Of a stretch of DNA of 12,351 bases, positions 8,301-12,351 are shown in pieces. The stretch spans positions 2,550,543 to 2,562,893 of the forward strand of contig FN649752.1 in NCBI GenBank assembly GCA_000310025.1, written 5' to 3'. Position 1 is the first letter of the stretch, and each line of letters starts with the position of its first letter. The DNA comes from Ectocarpus siliculosus. Its lineage: Eukaryota; Sar; Phaeophyceae; Ectocarpales; Ectocarpaceae. A model generated the notes under the pieces. The model worked only from the letters and a program-made list of their open reading frames with translations, was not told the origin of the DNA and did no database searches. The position numbers were made by a program, and so were the translations under genes.

Positions 8301-9710
8301 GGGTATGGCAGCAAGACAGCGCGATTCACGCCTCTTGGGGGGGTCGTAAGACAACATCCATCCGTACGGTTCAGCACCACCACCACCACCAGTCCGAAAT
8401 GATGAATCGAGGAACTTCCGAAACGTTCCCGACAGAACGTTCTTGAGAACGACGAGGGAACGATGAATCGTGGAAAGACAACACAACACCTTCCGCCCCC
8501 ACGGTCACAGGACAAAGTCATCCTGACAACCAGTGCGTGTGCCATGGAATCCAAATCGGAGATGATCCCCAACACCCGAAGATGCCACGCATGGGCGTGC
8601 CTTGCATGAAACAGTCGTACCGATGGTAGCTTACCATCCCGCCTGCTACATACGCGCGCACCAAACACTCTGGACACGCCACCAGCTGTATGCTGCCGGT
8701 CGTGTACACTATCAACAATAGCAGCACAGGTTGCAGTAGCACACGAGCTTCTGCTGCTGCTGCTGCTGCTGTTTGTGCGGAAACCTGAAAGAGCGAATGC
8801 AAGGCGTGCTGCTTCGGGGACCAACGGTATTTGAGACCGTTCCGTAGACCTCTCGGAAAAGCCGAGGTACATGTACATACCAGGTACATGTTACTGTAGA
8901 TGGAGAAGGTGCACACACACGCAGAGGTCGCAAGCGAGAAGTGACTGCATGACAACATGCGGCCGGTCTCTCGCTGAGCCCAGTGCACCATAGGAGAAGG
9001 CTGGGGAACCGCACGCGAGTGCCCCCGTGGTGGGTGGATGCTGTAGCCATGGGAGAGATAATGCCGCAGTTTCGCGACCTATGTAGGTTAACACTCAGTC
9101 AGTCCGTTCAACAACGCATGCACGGCACGGTCTCGCTCTGTGAGCGGGGCTGTCATGATCGGTTCGGGACACAACAAAACAGTGAGGCGGAAATCACGAG
9201 AGAATATGCCTCACTTGCCATGAAGCACACAAGTCAAGCGAACTGAAAGTAGATAAGGTACTGCAGAGGGCCGGCGCACCTGTGGCGTAAGCAGGCCTGC
9301 TGTGACTTTTACCCCCTGCGCAGGCTGGCAATCTGGCCAATCCGACACAGTTTTCCGAGACGATTGCGCATCTTGACACGCTGCAAAACACCGCACAGCA
9401 CACTACAGGACTATCGGTACCAGCCAGATCGCGACAGCCACGAAAAAAATATCTCCCCCGCCTTGCACCCACCTCCGGCGCCCTTGTCGGAGTCCGAGGC
9501 GCCACCGTGCACGTAGCCCGTGGTATACTCGCCCGTCCCAATCATGCACAAATTCACCGCTTTTTCCTCCCGCCGGGTGTCGTCGCTGTTGCTGCAGTCC
9601 GACCTGGCACCTCCGGCGGCGGGGGCGCCAGCGCCGAGCAGAGCTCCATCTTCCTGCACGTTCCCCCCCGTCAGCTGTCGCGACATGCGCGTGGGCACTG
9701 ACGACTCCAT
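2184..9710 (-). CDS. Gfo/Idh/MocA-family NAD(P)-dependent oxidoreductase, D-galacturonate reductase-like (8 exons)
   Basis: Joined exons (9473-9710, 8155-7960, 7674-7380, 6364-6266, 5021-4893, 3865-3675, 2955-2861, 2345-2184) give about 467 residues if one extra base in exon 5 is discounted. The N-terminal Rossmann domain has [11 protein letters not shown] at about 56-66, then [15 protein letters not shown] (160-167) and the family lysine motif as TKP (183-185). HKRFDP lies at 212-217. The C-terminal domain has [13 protein letters not shown] (257-269), whose His pair sits where this family keeps its catalytic His, then [12 protein letters not shown] and [13 protein letters not shown]. From memory this pattern is closest to fungal GaaA/GAR2-type enzymes that reduce D-galacturonate to L-galactonate; the algal substrate is inference and may be another uronate. 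All seven introns are GT-AG and phase-consistent. The start at 9710 has an in-frame TGA 4-6 bases upstream (9714-9716) and a good context (aaacATGG); Met9 (9686) is the alternative. An extra base near 4958 would truncate the protein as the sequence stands. Confidence 0.88.
2346..2860 (-). other. Reductase intron 7
   Basis: A 515-bp GT-AG intron. It holds a (CTG/TTG)n microsatellite at 2705-2812 and a G8-9 run near 2372-2380. The rest is unremarkable. Confidence 0.85.
2705..2812. repeat. Imperfect CTG/TTG trinucleotide microsatellite with higher-order structure
   Basis: About 108 bp of CTG and TTG triplets, broken twice by the same phrase, gctacttgctgttgctgttg, which shows that a multi-triplet block was itself duplicated. 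In the reductase transcript it reads as CAG/CAA. The frames through it are repeats, not proteins. Confidence 0.9.
2861..2955 (-). CDS. Reductase exon 7
   Basis: Acceptor aacccag, phase 1 in and phase 0 out, donor GTGAGA. Encodes [17 protein letters not shown] followed by [15 protein letters not shown]. The GQTGYGYxSFE block is strongly shared with fungal galacturonate reductases as I recall them. Confidence 0.92.
2956..3674 (-). other. Reductase intron 6
   Basis: A 719-bp GT-AG intron. I see no repeat, RNA gene or conserved frame in it. Confidence 0.8.
3675..3865 (-). CDS. Reductase exon 6
   Basis: Completes a lysine and continues [40 protein letters not shown] and [11 protein letters not shown], ending in phase 1 at the donor GTGAGA. 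This is the beta-sheet part of the C-terminal domain. The acceptor is unusual: gcgaaaaag with no adjacent pyrimidine tract. It is chosen because it alone restores phase and homology. Confidence 0.9.
4051..4167 (+). repeat. Direct repeat, copy 1, first part
   Basis: Matches 4703-4807 in order through gtgcttgga-tagact, then a tgcttcctcccaagt block, then cattggcccccc and ctacacgcaggagttgg. Copy 2 then continues at once into a gcttggagcg block, whereas here the equivalent block appears only at about 4525. Confidence 0.65.
4173..4214 (+). repeat. Two-copy 21-nt tandem duplication
   Basis: Units 4173-4193 and 4194-4214 share aacccaaacgatagcga and differ at one base. It begins almost exactly where the direct-repeat homology of copy 1 stops. 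Confidence 0.85.
4521..4562 (+). repeat. Direct repeat, copy 1, displaced second part
   Basis: gttgcttggagcgccgata and cgaatgaagatgg correspond to the gcttggagcggcgag and ccaatgaaggca of copy 2 at about 4820-4862. It is separated from the first part by about 350 bp. Confidence 0.6.
4703..4862 (+). repeat. Direct repeat, copy 2 (uninterrupted)
   Basis: Contains, contiguously, all blocks that are split in copy 1. Its end is 31 bp from the exon 5 donor. The family is unidentified. Confidence 0.62.
4893..5021 (-). CDS. Reductase exon 5, containing a one-base frameshift
   Basis: Acceptor cttgcttgctcag, donor GTGAGA. The first part in phase 0 reads [21 protein letters not shown]; the conserved continuation [20 protein letters not shown] is one base out of register. 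The exon is 129 nt, but flanking phases demand a length of 2 modulo 3, so 128 would fit. The extra base is one of the two G's at 4958-4959 (CC on the coding strand) or next to them. Everything else about the exon is intact. Confidence 0.85.
5022..6265 (-). other. Reductase intron 4
   Basis: A 1244-bp GT-AG intron. On the + strand there are G runs at about 5039-5050 (forming the C tract before the exon 5 acceptor) and 5297-5313. A lysine-rich open frame lies at 5054-5350 on the gene strand. A GC-rich stretch at 5390-5842 gives open frames on both strands without recognisable conservation. From about 6030 to 6260 the sequence is AT-richer and featureless. Confidence 0.8.
5054..5350 (-). other. 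Coding-like open frame inside intron 4 (unassigned)
   Basis: A 98-codon frame with a second possible start at Met19 right after the C run ([12 protein letters not shown]). Its composition (Lys, Asp, Glu, Trp, few Ala/Arg runs) is unlike the chance frames nearby, and it includes [21 protein letters not shown] recognise no family. It could be a decayed mobile-element fragment, a cassette exon or chance; the reductase family has no insertion at this point. Confidence 0.25.
6266..6364 (-). CDS. Reductase exon 4 (catalytic His region)
   Basis: A 33-codon exon in phase 0 at both ends, acceptor ccctcgcag and donor GTGAGT. It encodes [12 protein letters not shown] followed by [17 protein letters not shown], the signature that holds the histidine expected to take part in catalysis. 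Confidence 0.92.
6521..6655 (-). repeat. Inverted repeat, arm 1
   Basis: Its reverse complement aligns with 6873-7003 with a few short gaps. The best blocks are gtttgcctcggtctttgga and gtcatgttcgctctctttgc. The arms are about 217 bp apart. Confidence 0.8.
6873..7003 (+). repeat. Inverted repeat, arm 2
   Basis: Partner of arm 1, with gtttgcctcgatctttgaag and gtcatgttcgctctccttgc, both ending at aacgct. Divergence is moderate, so this is an old duplication of an unknown element. Confidence 0.8.
7231..7330 (+). repeat. Dispersed repeat R1 with AC tail
   Basis: Starts aaccgcactgagactgacgt, followed by a degraded D-arm-like block (cgcagccgactagagcg), gatgctaacaacaa and then (AC)n at 7306-7330. 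Shares order and spacing with R3 and R4. Confidence 0.75.
7380..7674 (-). CDS. Reductase exon 3 (TKP motif and HKRFDP)
   Basis: Acceptor ccttccag, entry in phase 2 (completing Lys145), exit in phase 0 at the donor GTTTGT after MSQPK. It carries [23 protein letters not shown] (TKP replacing the more common EKP of the superfamily, as in galacturonate reductases) and [16 protein letters not shown]. The longest and most clearly conserved exon. Confidence 0.93.
7731..7785 (+). repeat. Dispersed repeat R2 (lacks the 5' module)
   Basis: gggtcagccggttagggcgg, then gcgatgcaaatacc and a CA-rich tail. The CACTGAGACTGAC head seen in R1 and R4 is missing or unrecognisable. Confidence 0.65.
7853..7940 (+). 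repeat. Dispersed repeat R3 with CA tail
   Basis: tagcactgacgccttttcac, then tcggtcagccggtttggcgc, gatgccaacaacaaaa and a CA-rich tail. Intermediate in divergence between R1 and R4. Confidence 0.75.
7960..8155 (-). CDS. Reductase exon 2
   Basis: Begins after a C-rich tract and cccaaaag, enters in phase 1 and leaves in phase 2 at the donor GTACGC. It reads [18 protein letters not shown], then [20 protein letters not shown], and ends at AAYK. The internal ATG at 8141 is not the gene start, because exon 1 supplies the required Rossmann glycine loop. Confidence 0.9.
8401..8470. repeat. Small nested foldback flanked by direct repeats
   Basis: gatgaatcg occurs at 8401-8409 and 8462-8470. Between and abutting them are the outer arms cgttccc (8424-8430) and gggaacg (8456-8462), and the inner arms cgttct (8438-8443) and agaacg (8446-8451). 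Confidence 0.55.
8752..8771. repeat. CTG microsatellite
   Basis: A short, nearly pure CTG run in intron 1, reading CAG on the transcript strand. Confidence 0.85.
9473..9710 (-). CDS. Reductase exon 1 (start and nucleotide-binding loop)
   Basis: Encodes residues 1-79 plus one base and ends GGAG before the donor GTGGGT. Residues 1-50 are a low-complexity Gly/Ala/Ser and acidic extension with no clear targeting signal. The conserved part starts with [17 protein letters not shown] and GGASDSDK, the glycine-rich cofactor-binding loop. Joining to exon 2 gives GAG-VVALTM, which continues the family pattern without a gap. Confidence 0.88.
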
Positions 9711-10262
9711 GTTTCACGTGGTGTGTGCTCGCGTGAGGGTCAGCTACACACCGGCTACTGCATTGCACTTCACTTCACACCTTACACCTGCGATGGGAGA
9801 AGGGGGCTCGCAGAAGGTATCCATGTACCTTTGATGGGGGAGCAGCTGAACTGAACCAAACGCCTACCCGATGGTATCAGGGGATGGGTACTATCCTCCC
9901 CGTATTTTGTTTTTTCTCCGCACGCCCCGACGGACACCCCCGACATCCATCATCATCGCATATACTCCCTTTTCTCGTCAACGAAAAATCGAGAGCGACG
10001 GAGCATCCCCTCCACGTGCGAAACGCGCCAAGATTTCTTCTCGTGCTAGGTGTGCGAGGCGGGCGCGTGTCCACGTCTACTTTGTGGTGTGCGACTCGAG
10101 AGCTACTGATAGAAGAGAGAGGGAGAAATCTACGCACACGATCCGATTTTTCAAAACCGGTCTCCAAATCGGAGCCAGACGAGATTCGGCAAGCACGGCA
10201 GCAGCAGAGCAGCAGCGGCAGCTCACGAACACCAGCACACCCTGCAACCTTGTGCTGTCATC
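9711..10262. promoter_or_regulatory. Divergent promoter region between the reductase and the sirtuin
   Basis: The 552 bp between the two ATGs must contain both 5' UTRs and promoters unless untranslated exons extend further. CACGTG palindromes (bHLH/bZIP-type sites in other eukaryotes) lie at 9715-9720, which is only 5 bases from the reductase ATG, and at 10013-10018. A pyrimidine-rich patch lies around 9895-9990 and a CAG-rich stretch (about 10197-10221) before the sirtuin ATG. No clear TATA box could be assigned to either side. Confidence 0.6.
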
Positions 10263-10398
10263 ATGAGCGGACCAAGCACGCGCAGCCACCGGAGCAGCGT
10301 CCGCGGCCTGGAGACGACCCTGGCTGAGCTCGCCGGGCTCCTCAAGGCCAGCAAGTCCGTGGTGATCATCACCGGTGCTGGTTTGTCGGCGGCAAGCG
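10263..10398 (+). CDS. Sirtuin exon 1
   Basis: Encodes 45 residues plus one base and ends at the donor GTAAGC within the Gly46 codon. An amphipathic stretch (TTLAELAGLLKASK) leads into the first Rossmann strand, VVIITGAGLSAAS. Confidence 0.9.
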
Positions 10399-12351
10399 GT
10401 AAGCATCTCCGGCGGAGCATGCGAAGCTTCGGCACGTGTATTTCGAAGCAAAAAGTCAGCGGTTAGCAGAAGAAGTCGAGCACACCCGATCCCGTACTCG
10501 AGAGCGTCGCGCACACCCGACCATGTTGTTGCAGGTAGCCCTTTGTTCGTGTACAGTTTTTTTCTCGTCATCAAGCCTTCTGTAGATTGACTGCAGGTGT
10601 TGGCGATCACAGCAAGAATCTGCCCTGTTACTCCGCTGGCAAAGGGTGTCGCCGTTACCCAAGCTGGATGTCCGCAAGAAAACGTAGACGTATCGCTAGT
10701 TGTCTGCAAGCGTATAGGAGCTGCTACAAGCGCGCTTCTCTCTCCGGACGGGAGAAGTAAGCACTGGCAGCCGTCGCCAGTGGTTTCGCGCACGCACGCA
10801 CGCACTTCTTCGCGAACTCGCATCTCGCGACGATTGGATTTAGCATGCGGCACATTTTTCACAGTCCCGCCGCCGCGCAGTGACATCAGACATCAGGCAT
10901 CAACCGGCGCGTGGGCCGCCACGTTCCGTTCTCTTGGCCATGTTCGTCGTATGAGCCTGAAACACAACGTGCCTGACCATCACCGTACGGTACATCACTT
11001 GTGTGTGTGCATGTCTCACAATCTCCTGATGCCCATGCACTGTAGAATAATATTACAGCAGTATTATAGTACAGCTGTGGCCCTCAGAGGGGGTGGTGGC
11101 CTTTATTTATTGATCCGTAAATCTTCATGCTCTCTCTTCGCATTTCAACCAATAAGCTGCACGATCCTGATGCTCATAGGTACCGCCCACGCTCGCCCTC
11201 GCTACCACCCCCGACGCTGGTCGAAAAAAACGAGGGGAATCCCCACACTCGCAGCGGCTGCGGCCGTTGCTTAAGAGTATCTTGGTCCTTGTTTCGGAAC
11301 GACAGCAGCAGTAGTGGAACCCCGCATTCTAAGGCACCTCACGGGGTCCCAAGACCTTTGTACGAAACGTTTTTAATTTTTAAGCCGCACTGAGACTGAC
11401 GTATTTCGTTGGTCAGTCGGTTAGCGCGGCTGATGCCCATACACACATACACATGTTGGCGACAAGGAGGGTGAGGGCGGCGTGAGGGAGACGAATAATG
11501 CAGTGAGTGGCGAACGAGGTTCCAAAGAGCGACGGAAAACGGAAAATGAAGGAAGGACGAGAGGGTGCGGTGGAGACCTCAAGAGTAGTTTCGACCCGGT
11601 TGATCTTCCACGCAACAAACGCCGGAGGGATAGGCCACTGCCCAAATACTACCAGGTAGTAGTAGAAATCGAAGAAAAATATTGGAAGAGGACAGGAGGA
11701 TCAGCAATGACGAGAACACGAGTTGGGAGTAGACCTGTGCTTTTGTCTTCATCTGCTGCCGTTTTTGTCTTCTATCCGAAGAATAGCTTACCCTTCCCCT
11801 TGACCCCTCGTCACGGTGCCCCAGACAAAAGCCTTTTGAAGCGTTTTCTGTTTTTTAACCGCACCGAGACTGACCCCTCTTTTTTTGGCTGGAGTGGACG
11901 AATCTAAGAATAGGTACACACTCAAATTACTCCAAAATTTCGACGTATCCAAAGAAAGACGAATGACCACAGCAGTGGCTTCACTATCCGAATGCCAGTA
12001 AGAGAACCCGCCCCCATCCCCTCCGCACAGCTGGTACAGCAGTGTTTGAATATGGAACCCCAACCCCAACCCCAACCCCAGCACGCCCCTTTCCCTCTTT
12101 TCGTCCTCCGCCTCCGACCATAACGACACGACAACAACACCACCACAACAACACCAACAACAACAACAACGACAACAGGCATCCCGACGTTCCGTGGCGG
12201 AAGCGACTCGGTCTGGTGCGTCACGGCGGCCGCCCAGGGCAGGCGCTCCGTGTTCCGCCGCGACCCCCTCCGGTGGTACAACGAGTTCTTCCTCAAGCAC
12301 TTTCCCATGAGCTTCACGCGGAAGACGCCCAACGCCGGCCACGAGGCCCTC
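10263..12351 (+). CDS. Sir2-family NAD+-dependent protein deacylase (sirtuin), 5' part; runs off the window
   Basis: Exons 10263-10398 and 12179-12351 give the first 103 residues. Sirtuins remove acetyl or other acyl groups from lysine using NAD+. The visible part shows SVVIITGAGLSAASG (residues 32-46) joined across the intron to GIPTFRGGSDSVW, the NAD-binding GAGxS and GIPxFR motifs; the usual Asp of GIPDFR is Thr. Later come RRDPLRWYNEFFLKHFP and PNAGHEAL (96-103), matching the helix and PNxxHxAL block before the active site. The catalytic HG histidine and the zinc cysteines lie beyond the window, so class and activity cannot be judged. The start has A at -3 (gtcatcATGA), and the short N-terminus has no evident targeting peptide. 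The gene is divergent from the reductase. Family assignment is firm; subfamily and compartment are unknown. Confidence 0.9.
11335..11455 (+). repeat. Dispersed repeat R4, best-preserved copy
   Basis: Order: tcacggggtcccaagac, a T-rich stretch, ccgcactgagactgacgta, ttggtcagtcggttagcgc, ggctgatgcc and a CA-rich tail (acacacatacacatg). The D-arm-like block lies at 11409-11427. Confidence 0.75.
11803..11890 (+). repeat. Dispersed repeat R5, 5' module only
   Basis: tcacggtgccccagac, a T-rich stretch, then aaccgcaccgagactgac, aligned with R4 over roughly 65 bp. It then departs into ccctcttttttt; the D-arm-like block and CA tail are absent. Confidence 0.7.
12056..12079. repeat. CCCCAA hexanucleotide run
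   Basis: About four tandem CCCCAA units. It resembles ciliate-type telomere repeats, but it is short, intronic and best read as a microsatellite. Confidence 0.8.
12179..12351 (+). CDS. Sirtuin exon 2 (continues past the window)
   Basis: Acceptor gacaacag at 12177-12178. The exon enters in phase 1, completes Gly46 and continues IPTFRGGSDSVW without interruption to the window end. Confidence 0.9.

Larger units (their letters stand above)
8156..9472 (-). other. Reductase intron 1
   Basis: A 1317-bp GT-AG intron. It holds a run of about 14 G (8170-8183 region, a C tract before the exon 2 acceptor), a small foldback flanked by 9-bp direct repeats (8401-8470), a CTG microsatellite (about 8752-8771), palindromic gtacatgtac (about 8868-8877) and an 8-bp stem (9181-9188 / 9208-9215). 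No conserved frame was found. Confidence 0.8.
10399..12178 (+). other. Sirtuin intron 1
   Basis: A 1780-bp GT-AG intron that separates GAGLSAAS from GIPTFRG. It holds dispersed repeats R4 and R5, a short (GCAC) run near 10791-10804, a CCCCAA hexanucleotide run (about 12056-12079) and a T-free CAA/ACC-rich tract up to the acceptor. Open frames in it show no conserved sequence. Confidence 0.88.

Noticed and set aside
8012-8878. 288-codon open frame on the minus strand
   Set aside because: It overlaps reductase exon 2 in a different frame and runs through intron 1. Its composition is Ser/Arg/Cys-rich with microsatellite translation, so it is a shadow frame.
10077-10886. 269-codon open frame on the minus strand
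   Set aside because: It lies opposite sirtuin exon 1 and the divergent promoter and shows no conserved sequence. Sirtuin homology on the + strand explains the openness.
10597-11274. 225-codon open frame on the plus strand
   Set aside because: It lies wholly in the sirtuin intron, has no recognisable domain, and an intron is needed there to join GAGLSAAS to GIPTFRG.
11400-11440. Possible tRNA gene
   Set aside because: A D-arm/A-box-like block is present, but no acceptor stem, anticodon arm or B-box could be found around it. Described as a repeat instead.
12056-12079. Telomere-like CCCCAA repeats
   Set aside because: Only about four units, inside an intron with genes on both sides. Microsatellite, not a chromosome end.
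11788-12342. 184-codon minus-strand frame
   Set aside because: It is antisense to sirtuin exon 2 and includes the translated CAA/ACC tract, so it has no independent support.

Overview
The window looks like nuclear DNA of an intron-rich eukaryote. It holds three protein genes, two of them split by long GT-AG introns (0.3 to 1.8 kb). Exons are GC-rich, introns are full of CA, CTG and poly-G/poly-T tracts, and neighbouring genes alternate in strand. This style, with a uronate-reductase-like enzyme, fits a stramenopile alga, most likely a brown alga. That placement is inference; there is no RNA gene or lineage marker here to prove it.

Layout. (1) 40-762 (+) is the last coding exon of an Ala-rich polytopic membrane protein that I cannot name. 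(2) 763-2183 is the convergent gap between its stop codon and that of the next gene. (3) 2184-9710 (-) is a complete eight-exon gene for a Gfo/Idh/MocA-family NAD(P)-dependent oxidoreductase resembling fungal GaaA-type D-galacturonate reductases. I rebuilt all seven introns from splice signals, reading phase and family conservation. Exon 5 (4893-5021) carries one extra base, so the two halves of its conserved sequence lie in different frames. (4) 9711-10262 is a 552-bp divergent promoter region with two CACGTG palindromes. (5) 10263 to beyond the window end (+) is the 5' part of a sirtuin (Sir2 family). A 1780-bp intron splits its NAD-binding motif, and exon 2 runs off the window.

Non-coding structure. 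Introns of both split genes carry copies of one short dispersed repeat. It has a tRNA D-arm-like block followed by a CA-rich tail, and all copies point the same way on the + strand. Reductase intron 3 also holds a long imperfect inverted repeat (about 130-bp arms), and intron 5 holds a diverged direct duplication, one copy of which is split. Two acceptors (sirtuin exon 2, reductase exon 6) lack a nearby pyrimidine tract but follow long AG-free stretches, which suggests distant branch points.

Functionally, the reductase would act on a uronic or sugar acid in carbohydrate metabolism, and the sirtuin on acylated protein lysines using NAD+. Their divergent start sites allow co-regulation, but nothing in the sequence proves it. 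I found no evidence for a CRISPR array, an intact transposon, a viral gene or an RNA gene.
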